From: Bifidobacterium saguini DSM 23967
Lineage (GTDB): Bacteria; Actinomycetota; Actinomycetes; Actinomycetales; Bifidobacteriaceae
Direction: 5' to 3'
Assembly (NCBI RefSeq): GCF_000741715.1
Contig: NZ_JGZN01000007.1
Coordinates: 124,001 to 188,000, forward strand
Length of the DNA: 64,000 nucleotides
Below the pieces are notes generated by a model. It was not told where the DNA came from. It ran no database searches and worked only from the letters and a program-made list of their open reading frames with translations. Shown piece after piece: positions 18,332 through 29,043 of the stretch. The first letter of the stretch is position 1; each line of letters begins with the position of its first letter. A program made the translations under genes and the position numbers.

Positions 18332-19285
18332 ATGCGTAAGTCTTACTTCCAACCCCTGTTCAAAGCCGCTGCTTTGGCATGCTCGCTGGTCATGTGTGTA
18401 TCGCTGGCCGCTTGCTCCAGCTCTTCTTCCTCTTCTGATTCCAAGGATTCCTCAAAGTCTTCCGCCAACCAGATTGCCGGCGTAACCGCCAAGGGCAAGC
18501 TTGGCGAAAAGCCGACCATCTCCTTCAATGCTCCAATGACGGTGTCCGATGGCTCTTATGTAGTGCTGCAAAAGGGCGATGGCGATACCATTGAAGATGG
18601 CGACCGCGTCTGCGCTCAGGGCATTGCCCTCAACGTCAAGGACGGCACCGAGCTGATGGACACCTGGACCAAGAACACTCCGGATTGCTCGCTTAAGGTG
18701 GATTCCTCCACGCTCTCCTCCACCTACTACAACCAGATCAAGGGCGCGAAGATCAACACCACCATCGGTTTCGGCGTCAACGATTCCGATTCCTCCGGCT
18801 ACTCCTATATTCTGGCGATGACCTTCGTCTCCAAGTCCAAGGACCTGGAGAAGGCCACTGGCGAGGAGGTCAAGGATGTACCTGCCAACCTGCCGAAGGT
18901 GACTCGCGCCAAGAACGGCCAGCCTTCGATTGATATGAATGGTCAGGGTTCCGTGGATTCGTTGATTTCCCAGACGCTGATCAAGGGTTCCGGCAAGGAG
19001 TTGACCGATAAGAACACTGTGGTGGTCAAGTACACTGGCTGGCTTACCGATGGCACCCAGTTCGATTCCTCCTGGACCAAGAACACCACCATTGATGCTG
19101 ATCTGTACTCTGGTGGTCAGCACACGGTAATCACCGGATGGCAGAGAGGCTTGGTCGGGCAGACCGTTGGTTCTCAGGTATTGCTGGTGATTCCGCCAGA
19201 TGAAGGCTATGGCACCTCTGCTAAGGGATCCATTCCCGCGAATTCTACACTGGTGTTCGTCATCGATATTCTCGCTGCGTACTGA
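18332..19285 (+). CDS. FKBP-type peptidyl-prolyl isomerase lipoprotein
   Basis: Extracytoplasmic prolyl isomerase, 317 aa. The signal peptide ends in lipobox SLAAC with Cys28, then a run of Ser and Asp. Residues about 55-180 look like a diverged FKBP-like or beta domain (VVLQKGDGDTIEDGDRVCAQGIAL). The C-terminal ~100 residues are a clear FKBP domain (VVVKYTGWLTDGTQFDSSW, VITGWQRGLVGQTVGSQVLLVIPPDEGYG). The upstream in-frame TTG at 18311 is disfavoured; ATG at 18332 begins a classic signal sequence. It likely helps exported proteins fold at the cell surface. Confidence 0.87.
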   Translation: MRKSYFQPLFKAAALACSLVMCVSLAACSSSSSSSDSKDSSKSSANQIAGVTAKGKLGEKPTISFNAPMTVSDGSYVVLQKGDGDTIEDGDRVCAQGIALNVKDGTELMDTWTKNTPDCSLKVDSSTLSSTYYNQIKGAKINTTIGFGVNDSDSSGYSYILAMTFVSKSKDLEKATGEEVKDVPANLPKVTRAKNGQPSIDMNGQGSVDSLISQTLIKGSGKELTDKNTVVVKYTGWLTDGTQFDSSWTKNTTIDADLYSGGQHTVITGWQRGLVGQTVGSQVLLVIPPDEGYGTSAKGSIPANSTLVFVIDILAAY

Positions 19286-19317
19286 TTGCTGTAATCGTTC
19301 TGCAGTCTTTTGACTTT

Positions 19318-19344
19318 GGGCTCCCTTAACGGGAGCCCTTTTGT
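19318..19344 (+). terminator. Intrinsic terminator after FKBP gene
   Basis: GGGCTCCC / GGGAGCCC stem with a TTAAC loop, followed by TTTTGTT. Confidence 0.9.
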
Positions 19345-19370
19345 TATGGATTACGTTACAGTGGGTGCCT

Positions 19371-20084
19371 ATGCGCATTATTGTTGCCGACTGCTCGGCC
19401 GAATATTCCGGCCGACTCAACGCCACACTTCCGCTGGCCAAACGTGTACTGTTGATTAAGGCTGATTCAAGCCTGCTGATTTTCTCTGAGTTGGGCTCCT
19501 ATAAACCGCTCAACTGGATGACCGCGCCATGCACGATCAAGGAAATTGTGCCGGATACGCAGGATGTGCAAGAGGCCGGAGACGAACAAAAGGTTGCCGA
19601 GAAAGTGCTTCGCGTCACTGCGGATAAGGGCTCGGATGTTTTGGAAGTCACGCTGAATCATGTCTATTCCGACCAAACCTATGATTTAGGCGAAGACCCA
19701 GGCCTGATCAAAGATGGTGTGGAGGATCATTTGCAGCGTTATCTTGCCGAGCAGATCGAGCGCATCGGCAAGGGTGCGAAGCTGGTGCGTCGCGAATACC
19801 CAACTGCTATTGGCCCGGTGGATATTATGGCCATCAATGCTGAGGGTGAGCATGTGGCCGTGGAAATCAAGCGTCACGGCGGTATTGACGGCGTTGAGCA
19901 ACTGACCCGTTACTGCGAACTGCTCAATCGTGACCCGCTGCTGGCCCCTGTGCATGGCATCTTCGCCGCGCAAACCATCACACCGCAGGCCCAGGTCTTG
20001 GCCAAGGATCGCGGTTTCACCTGTCTGATTCTTGACTATGACGATATGAAAGGCACCGAAGACGATTCGCTGCGTTTGTTCTAA
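19371..20084 (+). CDS. nucS: Endonuclease NucS (mismatch-specific EndoMS)
   Basis: Actinobacterial non-canonical mismatch repair nuclease that cleaves both strands at mismatches; its presence fits a lineage lacking MutS/MutL. The 237 aa protein opens with the conserved MRIIVADCSAEYSGRL and an N-terminal DNA-binding/dimerisation part. A RecB-like nuclease core follows: GPVDIMAIN (Asp), VAVEIKRHGGIDGVEQLTRY (Glu-x-Lys). The track of codons extends ten codons upstream into the terminator region; the ATG at 19371 matches family N-termini. Confidence 0.92.
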   Translation: MRIIVADCSAEYSGRLNATLPLAKRVLLIKADSSLLIFSELGSYKPLNWMTAPCTIKEIVPDTQDVQEAGDEQKVAEKVLRVTADKGSDVLEVTLNHVYSDQTYDLGEDPGLIKDGVEDHLQRYLAEQIERIGKGAKLVRREYPTAIGPVDIMAINAEGEHVAVEIKRHGGIDGVEQLTRYCELLNRDPLLAPVHGIFAAQTITPQAQVLAKDRGFTCLILDYDDMKGTEDDSLRLF

Positions 20085-20111
20085 CGCGGCTAACGTGGCT
20101 GTTCCAACATG

Positions 20112-20154
20112 AAAGAGGGGCTTTCTCTGATGGTTCAGAGAAAGCCCCTCTTTA
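20112..20154. terminator. Bidirectional terminator between nucS and atp operon
   Basis: Perfect 19 bp arms (20112-20130 and 20135-20153) with AAAGAGGGGC outer stem, between convergent genes. It ends both the nucS transcript and the atpBEFHAGDC operon. Confidence 0.9.
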
Positions 20155-20178
20155 CGCTATGTCGCGCTAGCTGCGAGC

Positions 20179-20474
20179 TCAGTCCTCCGTGCTGGAGTAC
20201 TGCACGTCACGGCCGCGCTCGACCGCCACGGTGAGCTTGTTCGAGTCGAAGGAGATGAATCCGTCTGTCACCTCGAACATATGGCGATTGCCATCGGGCT
20301 CAACCACGGTGAGCGTACCCTGCTTGATTACCGTGAGCACAGGCTCGTGATCCGGCAGGATACCCATGCCGCCCTCAGAGGCGGGAATGGTCACGCTGGA
20401 TGCTTCGCCGTGCCACACAGGATGGTCGGCAGCGACGATGTTCACCTTCATCGTGGTCTTTTCCGATTCAGCCA

Positions 20475-20475
<1 letters not shown>
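20179..20475 (-). CDS. atpC: ATP synthase F1 subunit epsilon
   Basis: Central-stalk subunit of 98 aa. It consists of the N-terminal beta-sandwich domain (WHGEASSVTIPASEGGMGILPDHEPVLT) and stops soon after it; the C-terminal helical hairpin that in most bacteria inhibits ATP hydrolysis is missing. The ATG at 20475 overlaps the last base of the atpD stop. Last gene of the operon. Confidence 0.93.
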
Positions 20476-21971
<1,496 letters not shown>

Positions 21972-22892
21972 CTACTCTTCCTTTGTGTTCAGTGCATCAG
22001 CACTGCCGATGATTTCGGTAAGTTCCTGCGTGATCGAGGCCTGACGCGAAGCATTGAGCTTACGGGTGAGGTCGTCGACCAGATTGCGTGCGTTGTCCGT
22101 TGCCGTGTGCATGGCGTTCTGACGGCTTGCGGTCTCAGAGGCCGCGGCAGTCAGCAAGCATTCGTGGATACGAGACTGAATATACTTCGGCAAAATTGCG
22201 TCCAGTACTTCGTCCAGGCTCGGCTCGAAGGCGTACAGCGGAGGAATATCCTCCGAGGCCTTCTCATCCTCCGGATCGGGAACCTTGGCTTCGTTCCCCA
22301 CGATTTCCACGGGCAGCATGCGCAGCACACGCACCTTCTGAACCACCATGTTGATGAATTCGGTGAAGACGATGTAGAGCTCGGAAACTCCACCCTTCTC
22401 CGCCGGCTTCATATAGGCGTCCATCAGTGTGTTGGAGATCGTCTCGGCGATCTCGACGCCGGGCTGATCGGTGTCGCCCTCCCATGTGGCCGCCACGTCA
22501 CGGTTGCGGTACTTGTAGTACGTCGAACCACGACGGCCGTACACGAACAGCTCCGGCTGCTTGCCATCCGCCTCAAGGCGGGCCAGCAGCGATTCCGTTT
22601 CACGGATAATCGAAGAGGTGTACGGGCCGGCCATGCCACGATCCGAGGTGAGGGCGAGGACAGCCACGCGAGGGTTGTCCTCGTCCTTCACAGCGATCGG
22701 ATGCGTGATATGGGTATGCGCCACCAATGCTTGCACGGCATCGAAAATCGCATCGGTGTACGGCTTCGCGTTCAAGGCCACATCGCGGGCCTTGGCGATA
22801 TGCGAAGACGCGATCATCTCCTGAGCGTTGAAGATCTTCTCCAACGACTCAGTGGAGTGGATGCGTGATTTCAATGCGAGTTGCGAGCCCAT
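21972..22892 (-). CDS. atpG: ATP synthase F1 subunit gamma
   Basis: Rotor shaft subunit of 306 aa. The conserved N-terminal coiled coil (LKSRIHSTESLEKIF) and the C-terminal helix (MHTATDNARNLVDDLTRKLNASRQASITQELTEI) are clear. The middle carries a small acidic insertion near residues 215-230 (PDPEDEKASEDIPPL), common in actinobacteria. Confidence 0.96.
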   Translation of the reverse strand: MGSQLALKSRIHSTESLEKIFNAQEMIASSHIAKARDVALNAKPYTDAIFDAVQALVAHTHITHPIAVKDEDNPRVAVLALTSDRGMAGPYTSSIIRETESLLARLEADGKQPELFVYGRRGSTYYKYRNRDVAATWEGDTDQPGVEIAETISNTLMDAYMKPAEKGGVSELYIVFTEFINMVVQKVRVLRMLPVEIVGNEAKVPDPEDEKASEDIPPLYAFEPSLDEVLDAILPKYIQSRIHECLLTAAASETASRQNAMHTATDNARNLVDDLTRKLNASRQASITQELTEIIGSADALNTKEE

Positions 22893-22895
22893 GGC

Positions 22896-24524
22896 TTACT
22901 TCTCTCCCGCCACGATCTTTTCCTGTTCGACCGGAGCGGCCTTGGAGGTGTCAGGCTTCTTGTCGACCAGCGGTTTACCGCTGGAGGTCACGAAGGTGGC
23001 ACGGAAGGCATCCACAGCCTCGCCGAGAGCAGCCTCGGTGTCGGCAGTGAAGTCCTCGGTCTCGCGGATGGTCTTGAGGATATCGGTGTTGTGGTCGAGG
23101 TAGTCCAGCAGACCCTGCTCGAACGGGAGCACGTCCTTCAGCTCGAGATCGTCGAGCTTGCCGTGGGTACCAGTCCACACGGAGACGACTTCCTGTTCCA
23201 TTGAGTACGGGTGGAACTGCGGCTGCTTCAACAGCTCGGTCAGGTGAGCACCACGGGTCAGCTGAGCCTTGGATGCCGCATCCAAATCGGAGGCGAACAT
23301 AGCGAAGGATTCCAGCGAGCGGTACTGCGCCAGGGAGATCTTCAGCGTGCCGGAGACCTTCTTCAGTGCCTTGGTCTGTGCAGCGCCACCGACTCGAGAG
23401 ACGGAGATACCGACGTCCACAGCAGGACGCTGGTTGGCGTTGAATAGGTCGGACTGCAGGAAGATCTGACCGTCGGTGATGGAGATCACATTGGTCGGGA
23501 TGTAGGCAGACACATCGTTTGCCTTGGTCTCGACGATCGGCAGACCCGTCATCGAGCCGCCACCGAGGTCATCGGAGACCTTGGCGCAGCGTTCGAGCAG
23601 ACGGGAGTGCAGGTAGAACACATCACCCGGGTAAGCTTCACGCCCCGGCGGACGACGAAGCAGCAGGGAAATCGAACGATAGGCTTCAGCCTGCTTCGAC
23701 AGATCGTCGAAGACGATGAGCACATGCTTGCCGTTATACATCCAGTGCTGGCCGATGGCGGAGCCGGTGTACGGGGCAATGTACTTGAAGCCTGCGGAAT
23801 CGGAAGCCGGGGAGGCCACGATGGTGGTGTACTCCATAGCGCCGGCATCTTCCAGGCTCTGCTTCACCGATGCGATGGTGGAGCCCTTCTGGCCCACGGC
23901 CACGTAGATGCAGCGCACCTGCTTCTTCGGATCGCCGGACTCCCAGTTAGCCTTCTGGTTGATGATGGTATCGATCGCGATGGCGGTCTTACCGGTCTGG
24001 CGGTCGCCGATGATGAGCTGGCGCTGGCCACGACCGATTGGGGTCATTGCGTCGATGGCCTTGAGGCCGGTGGACAGCGGTTCGTCGACCGGATGGCGGT
24101 GCATCACGTCCGGAGCCTGGGCTTCGAGGATGCGGCGGCCTTCGCTCTTGATCTCGCCGAGGCCGTCGATCGGCTTGCCCAGCGGGTCCACGACGCGGCC
24201 GAGGTAGCCGTCGCCGACAGGCACGGAGAGCACTTCGCCGGTACGGCGCACTTCCTGGCCTTCCTCAATTCCAGCGAAATCGCCGAGGATAACCACGCCG
24301 ATTTCACGGGCGTCAAGGTTGAACGCCAGGCCGAGCGTGCCGTCTTCGAACGTCAGCAGCTCATTGGCCATGCAACCAGGCAACCCCGTCACGTGGGCAA
24401 TGCCATCGCCTGCCGTGGCGACATATCCCACTTCCTGGGTGGGGGTGTCGCTCGGCTGGTAGGACGACACGAAGTCATCCAAGGCCTTGCGAATCGAGGC
24501 GGGATCGATGGTCAGTTCTGCCAT
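22896..24524 (-). CDS. atpA: ATP synthase F1 subunit alpha
   Basis: Regulatory nucleotide-binding subunit, 542 aa. P-loop GDRQTGKT near residue 170, and the alpha/beta signature ([17 protein letters not shown]) near 365. The C-terminal ~30 residues are a Lys/Ala/Glu-rich tail. An AGGAG site five bases before the ATG at 24524 supports that start over a GTG two codons upstream. Confidence 0.97.
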   Translation of the reverse strand: MAELTIDPASIRKALDDFVSSYQPSDTPTQEVGYVATAGDGIAHVTGLPGCMANELLTFEDGTLGLAFNLDAREIGVVILGDFAGIEEGQEVRRTGEVLSVPVGDGYLGRVVDPLGKPIDGLGEIKSEGRRILEAQAPDVMHRHPVDEPLSTGLKAIDAMTPIGRGQRQLIIGDRQTGKTAIAIDTIINQKANWESGDPKKQVRCIYVAVGQKGSTIASVKQSLEDAGAMEYTTIVASPASDSAGFKYIAPYTGSAIGQHWMYNGKHVLIVFDDLSKQAEAYRSISLLLRRPPGREAYPGDVFYLHSRLLERCAKVSDDLGGGSMTGLPIVETKANDVSAYIPTNVISITDGQIFLQSDLFNANQRPAVDVGISVSRVGGAAQTKALKKVSGTLKISLAQYRSLESFAMFASDLDAASKAQLTRGAHLTELLKQPQFHPYSMEQEVVSVWTGTHGKLDDLELKDVLPFEQGLLDYLDHNTDILKTIRETEDFTADTEAALGEAVDAFRATFVTSSGKPLVDKKPDTSKAAPVEQEKIVAGEK

Positions 24525-24605
24525 GATCACTCCTTCTATTGGTTATTGTTCAGTCAAGTCTTTGCTTGTGTTCCGCTGCGCGGAGGGTGCTGATGCACCG
24601 ACCAC

Positions 24606-25436
24606 TCAGTTAGTGCCCGCTTTCACGGTGCGGTTCAGATGCTGCAGCTGGGCTACCACGGTGTTATCCGTGACTTCATCGCCCACCTGGATGCGCATGC
24701 CACCCAGCACGCTCGGATCCACCACAGAATTAATGTGCACCGGGCGTCCGGCCTTGGCCGAATAGACCTTGGTCAGGCGTTCGATCTGCTCATCCTTCAA
24801 CGGGGTTGCGGTGGTCACTGTGACCATCGATTCGCCCATATGGCGGGAGAACTTGTTGATGAGCCACTGGATAGTTTCCAAGTAGCGGCGGCGACGCAGG
24901 TTGCACGTAGCGTGTTCGGCGAGCCTCATCGTGATTTTGTTCAGTCCCTTACCATCGAAGATTTCACGGAAGAGCTTCACACGCGAATCACTGGAAGCTT
25001 GATCGTCATACAGCTTGGCGCGCACAACCGGCAGGGTCAGCAAGGCCGAATGCAGCTGCGAGAGTTCAATGGACACCTGCAACGTGGCGTCGGTGGCGTC
25101 AGCGTAGTACATCATGGCGTCCACACCGAAGTCCTCCACTGCGTTGGCGATATCCCGAGCGCGGCTCCAACGGCGGGCAACCAGATCGGTCATGATCTCC
25201 ACCGTCATCGGATGAGCTTCGCCCTTGAACAGTTCGTTCAGTACTGCGACCTTATCCGCTTGGGGGCGGGAGGGATCAGTCAGCGCACGCTCCAACGCAA
25301 TGTTGTGATCGAGCACGCTGGTGATCTTGAACAGTTCATTGCCGATTCGCCATGCATCCTCACGGGTGTCACGCAGCTTCGGGGCCAGCGAATCACGCGA
25401 CTCGCGGTCTGCAATACGAGATGCCTCTCCTCGCAT
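24606..25436 (-). CDS. atpH: ATP synthase F1 subunit delta
   Basis: Peripheral-stalk subunit linking F1 to b. At 276 aa it is about 100 residues longer than typical delta; the extra part is N-terminal, as in other actinobacteria. The C-terminal region holds the usual ATP-synt-delta signature (VTTATPLKDEQIERL, DPSVLGGMRIQVGDEVTDNTV). A near-perfect GGAGGTGA Shine-Dalgarno lies five bases before the ATG at 25436. Confidence 0.95.
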   Translation of the reverse strand: MRGEASRIADRESRDSLAPKLRDTREDAWRIGNELFKITSVLDHNIALERALTDPSRPQADKVAVLNELFKGEAHPMTVEIMTDLVARRWSRARDIANAVEDFGVDAMMYYADATDATLQVSIELSQLHSALLTLPVVRAKLYDDQASSDSRVKLFREIFDGKGLNKITMRLAEHATCNLRRRRYLETIQWLINKFSRHMGESMVTVTTATPLKDEQIERLTKVYSAKAGRPVHINSVVDPSVLGGMRIQVGDEVTDNTVVAQLQHLNRTVKAGTN

Positions 25437-25482
25437 GGTCACCTCCCTTTCTGGTTACGGATGTTCCTGACGATGTTCACGG

Positions 25483-26001
25483 TCACTTCTTGGCGTCCAG
25501 GTCTGCGATCATGGAGTCAATCATCGAGGACTGCACATCGCTGTCCTGGAGCTTGGCACCAAGAATCTTGCCGGCCAGAGCGGTGGCCAGAGCACCGACC
25601 TCGCCCTTGAGCGAGACCATAGCCTGCTGCTGCTGGGATTCCAGCGAACGCTGAGCGTTGGCGGTAATCTGAGCGGCATCGGCTTCAGCACGGGCGCGAG
25701 CATCGGCAACGATATGTGATGCTTCAGCGCGGGCGTCGTCGCGAATCTTGGCGGCTTCCACGCGGGCGTTGCTCAGCTGGCTCTCGTACTTGGCCTTGGC
25801 TTCAGCAGCTTCCTTCTGAGCCTGTTCAGCCTTGGCGATACCGCCTTCAATCTTGGCGGTACGCTCATCGAAAATGGCCTGGAACTTCGGCATGAAGAAC
25901 TTGTAGAAGAACACCGCGATGATGGCCAGAATAACCAGCGACCATACGATGTCGTAGACCTCGGGGATGAACAGGTTAATACCGTTTTCCGCTAAAGTCA
26001 T
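25483..26001 (-). CDS. atpF: ATP synthase Fo subunit b
   Basis: Peripheral stalk protein of 172 aa: one transmembrane helix at about 15-36, then a long charged, Ala/Glu/Lys-rich coiled coil that pairs with the delta subunit. AAAGGAGA precedes the ATG. Confidence 0.95.
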   Translation of the reverse strand: MTLAENGINLFIPEVYDIVWSLVILAIIAVFFYKFFMPKFQAIFDERTAKIEGGIAKAEQAQKEAAEAKAKYESQLSNARVEAAKIRDDARAEASHIVADARARAEADAAQITANAQRSLESQQQQAMVSLKGEVGALATALAGKILGAKLQDSDVQSSMIDSMIADLDAKK

Positions 26002-26095
26002 TGCCGTTCTCCTTTCATAGCTTCATTTCCGTTTGCGATTGTTTCCTTGCGTTGCCACCGATCGGTTTGCACCGTGCGATAGGCAACGGCAGCAA

Positions 26096-26410
<315 letters not shown>

Positions 26411-26415
26411 TCAAA

Positions 26416-27225
26416 TCACTCGGTTTCCGGGTAGCTCATGTTGATGTATGCGGTGGTCAGCATGGCGAAGATAAATGCTTGCAGTGCTGCGACCAGGATC
26501 TCGAACAGAGTCATAATCAGGCCTGCGGCAAGAGTGCCGACGCCGAGGATGGACCACAGCTTGTTCGGGATTTCGATAAGGAACCACTGGGTGGCGGCAA
26601 GGCACACACCAACGGTGATGTGGCCGGAGACCATGTTGGCGAAGAGTCGCAGGGTCAGGGAGACCGGACGAATCACCAGAAGCTCCAAAATCTGAATCGG
26701 GGTCAGCAGGATGTAGATCGGAGCGGGCACGCCCTTCGGGAAGAGCTCATCCTTCAAGAAAGAACCGAGGCCCTTCTCGCGGATGCCGGCGATCCAGTAC
26801 TGGCAGAAGCACCAGCCGGCGAAGACCAGCGGCATGGTGATGGTGGCGGTGGCTGCAATGTTGAAGCCAGGGATGATGCCGCACAGGTTGAACACCAGAA
26901 TGGTGAAGAACATGGTGGTAATCATCGGCAGGTAACGCTGACCGCGCTCCTTGCCCATCACCTGATAGACGATCTGGTCACGCACAAATTCGATGACCCA
27001 TTCCACGGCACCCTGCCAGCGGCCAGGAATCAGCTTGGCTCGTGCGGCGGAGATACCGAGGATGACCAGCATGATTACCGTGGCGATGATGCGCACCATG
27101 ATGATGCGGTTCATCGCAAACGGGGTTCCTGGGAAGATGATCTGTGGAAGAAGGAAGTCGTTAACGGTCGGGAATTTCGGACCGTCTGCGGCCAAAGCTA
27201 ACCCGTTCAAAAGGGCTTCGTTCAT
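26416..27225 (-). CDS. atpB: ATP synthase Fo subunit a
   Basis: Membrane half-channel subunit of 269 aa with five to six helices and the conserved Arg in helix 4 (VSLTLRLFANMVSGH) facing the c-ring. The ATG at 27225 has GGAGG seven bases upstream and is chosen over a GTG two codons earlier. First gene of the operon; no atpI is seen before it. Confidence 0.96.
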   Translation of the reverse strand: MNEALLNGLALAADGPKFPTVNDFLLPQIIFPGTPFAMNRIIMVRIIATVIMLVILGISAARAKLIPGRWQGAVEWVIEFVRDQIVYQVMGKERGQRYLPMITTMFFTILVFNLCGIIPGFNIAATATITMPLVFAGWCFCQYWIAGIREKGLGSFLKDELFPKGVPAPIYILLTPIQILELLVIRPVSLTLRLFANMVSGHITVGVCLAATQWFLIEIPNKLWSILGVGTLAAGLIMTLFEILVAALQAFIFAMLTTAYINMSYPETE

Positions 27226-27338
27226 TCTCACGCCTCCTGCTTCTTCAATGTCAGGTGTCAGTTTAGACCAGCGGGACGCGCAAATGTGACGTATTGGTTA
27301 CTTCCGCTCCCCGCTCCGGGGCTTGCCGTGCGGGGACA

Positions 27339-27365
27339 GGAGTCGACGCTGCGGCATTCGACTCC
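27339..27365. promoter_or_regulatory. Inverted repeat in atp operon leader
   Basis: Eight-base arms GGAGTCGA and TCGACTCC separated by 11 bases, about 20 bases downstream of the predicted atp -10 box. It could be an operator, an mRNA stabilising hairpin or an attenuator stem. Confidence 0.4.
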
Positions 27366-27381
27366 GAATGACTGAAAGGTG

Positions 27382-27410
27382 ATTATTGGCCTGAGTTGGG
27401 ACAAAGTCAA
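27382..27410 (-). promoter_or_regulatory. Sigma-70 type promoter of the atp operon
   Basis: On the minus strand: -35 box TTGACT (27410-27405), 17-base spacer, -10 box AATAAT (27387-27382). It is the best-spaced promoter-like signal before atpB; the leader would be about 150 bases. Confidence 0.6.
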
Positions 27411-27599
27411 CGACATTCGGGCGTGTCTGCTCTCATCCCTACTGCCATAAAGGTTTTACCATTTCGTTATGTTCGGATTCCCTATTAGACGTTTGCTCTT
27501 ACGCTGCCGAATTTCGTTTATTCACACGTCCGAATAATGAACATCACAGCGTCCGCGGAGCGGTCATATTGTGACACAACCGCCTCAGAACAAGCCCCC

Positions 27600-27696
27600 T
27601 GATGAATCACGCCAGCCGCACCTATCTCGGCTCCCCTTGTCAGGGAAGCTGGCCGCACAGCGGACTGAGGGGTAGTCAGTCTTGATGAATCACGCC
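27600..27696. repeat. Palindromic intergenic segment flanked by 14 bp direct repeat of the metA 3' end
   Basis: TGATGAATCACGCC occurs at 27683-27696, where it is the end of metA (its last codons and stop), and again at 27600-27613. Between them lies a segment with paired motifs (CTCCCCT...AGGG at 27632-27648; CCGC...GCGG at 27653-27665; ACTGAGGGG). It is at the right place to act as a metA terminator. A related motif (CTCAGTCAGCC..GGCTG) appears near 63945. Confidence 0.6.
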
Positions 27697-28716
27697 GTAG
27701 CCATCGTGCAGGAACGGCTCGAAATCATCCTTGCGCGGACCTCCCGGCAAATGACGAATCGAGCGATCGGTACCGAGCTTCTTCTCTTTCCTCAGCTCCG
27801 GAACCTCGGTCAGGTCATATGGCGTGGTCTGGTACACCCAATTCAGCCAGTTGCGCCACAACAGATTGCCGTGGGCACGCCAACTGAACAGCGGCTCCAA
27901 AGACGGGTCATCATGCGGGAAGTAGTTCTTCGGGAACGGCACGTTGGTCATCCCCTTGGCCATATCGCGCTCATACTCTTCAGCAAGCGTGTACTTGCCG
28001 TACTCCCAATGGCCAAGTGCGAACACCTCAGAGAAATCACGCGTAGCCACTAGACCCGGACCAGACTGCGGCCCCCATGTCAACACCTGCAAATCCTGCT
28101 TCTTCATTGCCAGATCAGCTTCATTCACGCCGGCAAGACGCGAATGCGGTTGCAGGGAGATTTCATCGAAGCCATTGGTTAGGAAGCAGTACTCATCTTG
28201 CAAGTACTGTGGGAAGACGCCGAAAATCTTCTGCAGATAGTTCACCTTGCGCACACCATAGCGGTAATACAGCGCACCCATTGCACCCCAACACAGGTAC
28301 ATGGTGGAGAACACATGGGTGGAGGCCCAGTCAAGAATGGTTTTGAACTCCTCCCAATAATCCACTTCCTCAAACGGCATATGCTCCACCGGAGCACCGG
28401 TGACCACAAAACCGTCATAGTAGTTGTCTTTGAAGGCATCCAGCGTCTCGTAGAACTTCACCAGATGATCGGCGGACACATGCGTAGCCTCATGAGTGGA
28501 GGTCTTCATGAAATCGACTTCCACCTGCAACGGACTTTTGGAGATGAGCCTCAACAACTGCGTTTCGGTCTCAATCTTTTTGGGCATCAAATTCAGGATT
28601 ACCAGTTTGAGCGGGCGTACGCGTTGACGCTCCGCTTCAGGCTTCTCGAGAGCAAAAATGCGTTCGGAGTCGAGAATGGCTCGGGCCGGCAGGCCGCTGG
28701 GAATCTTGATAGGCAT
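27676..28716 (-). CDS. metA: Homoserine O-acyltransferase (probably acetyl-CoA specific)
   Basis: First committed step of methionine synthesis: acylates homoserine. The 346 aa protein has the MetA fold with nucleophile Cys142 (YLCWGA), GHWEYG bearing the catalytic His and Glu, and full family length. Residue 111 is Glu (GAPVE); published work on MetA enzymes ties Glu at this position to acetyl-CoA and Gly to succinyl-CoA, so acetylation is inferred. Start has only a weak Shine-Dalgarno. No sulfur-related neighbours in this window. Confidence 0.9.
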   Translation of the reverse strand: MPIKIPSGLPARAILDSERIFALEKPEAERQRVRPLKLVILNLMPKKIETETQLLRLISKSPLQVEVDFMKTSTHEATHVSADHLVKFYETLDAFKDNYYDGFVVTGAPVEHMPFEEVDYWEEFKTILDWASTHVFSTMYLCWGAMGALYYRYGVRKVNYLQKIFGVFPQYLQDEYCFLTNGFDEISLQPHSRLAGVNEADLAMKKQDLQVLTWGPQSGPGLVATRDFSEVFALGHWEYGKYTLAEEYERDMAKGMTNVPFPKNYFPHDDPSLEPLFSWRAHGNLLWRNWLNWVYQTTPYDLTEVPELRKEKKLGTDRSIRHLPGGPRKDDFEPFLHDGYGVIHQD

Positions 28717-28865
28717 GTTTTCATTATGGTCTTGTTCCGGATATGTTGCATTCCCAGAATGCCCATACGCCGAATGACGTTCATAGATTCCGGTTATGGC
28801 ACGCTATGAATTCCTTCGATTACGCGCATCTTTACAATGCGACACGCCGAAGAATGCTTCTTATG

Positions 28866-28895
28866 TTGACAATAATCAATCCATCAGTATTGTAG
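28866..28895 (+). promoter_or_regulatory. Putative promoter of tRNA-fMet
   Basis: TTGACA at 28866-28871, then a 16-base spacer and a weak -10 box TATTGT at 28888-28893, about 30 bases before the tRNA. Confidence 0.5.
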
Positions 28896-28921
28896 ATAGA
28901 GCTGTCTGAAAGACAAGCCGA

Positions 28922-28998
28922 CGCGGGGTGGAGCAGCTCGGTAGCTCGCTGGGCTCATAACCCAGAGGTCCAAGGTTCAAATCCTTGCCCCGCTACCA
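28922..28998 (+). tRNA. Initiator tRNA-fMet (anticodon CAT)
   Basis: A 77-base tRNA with encoded CCA. Anticodon loop CTCATAA sits on a stem with three consecutive G-C pairs (GGG/CCC), and the first base (C1) faces T72 without pairing; both are hallmarks of bacterial initiator tRNA. T-arm GGTTCAAATCC. Confidence 0.95.
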
Positions 28999-29000
28999 AC

Positions 29001-29034
29001 AAAACCGGAATCCGGACGGATTCCGGTTTTTTCG
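29001..29034 (+). terminator. Terminator of tRNA-fMet
   Basis: AACCGGAATCCG / CGGATTCCGGTT type stem with a short loop followed by TTTTTTC. Confidence 0.9.
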
Positions 29035-29043
29035 TATTTCCAA

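Larger units (their letters stand above)
27226..27675. other. Intergenic region between atpB and metA
   Basis: About 450 bases without a gene. It holds the atp promoter (27382-27410), an inverted repeat at 27339-27365 in the atp leader (GGAGTCGA...TCGACTCC), a hairpin-rich GC stretch at 27303-27336, and the palindromic repeat segment at 27614-27682 downstream of metA. Confidence 0.7.
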
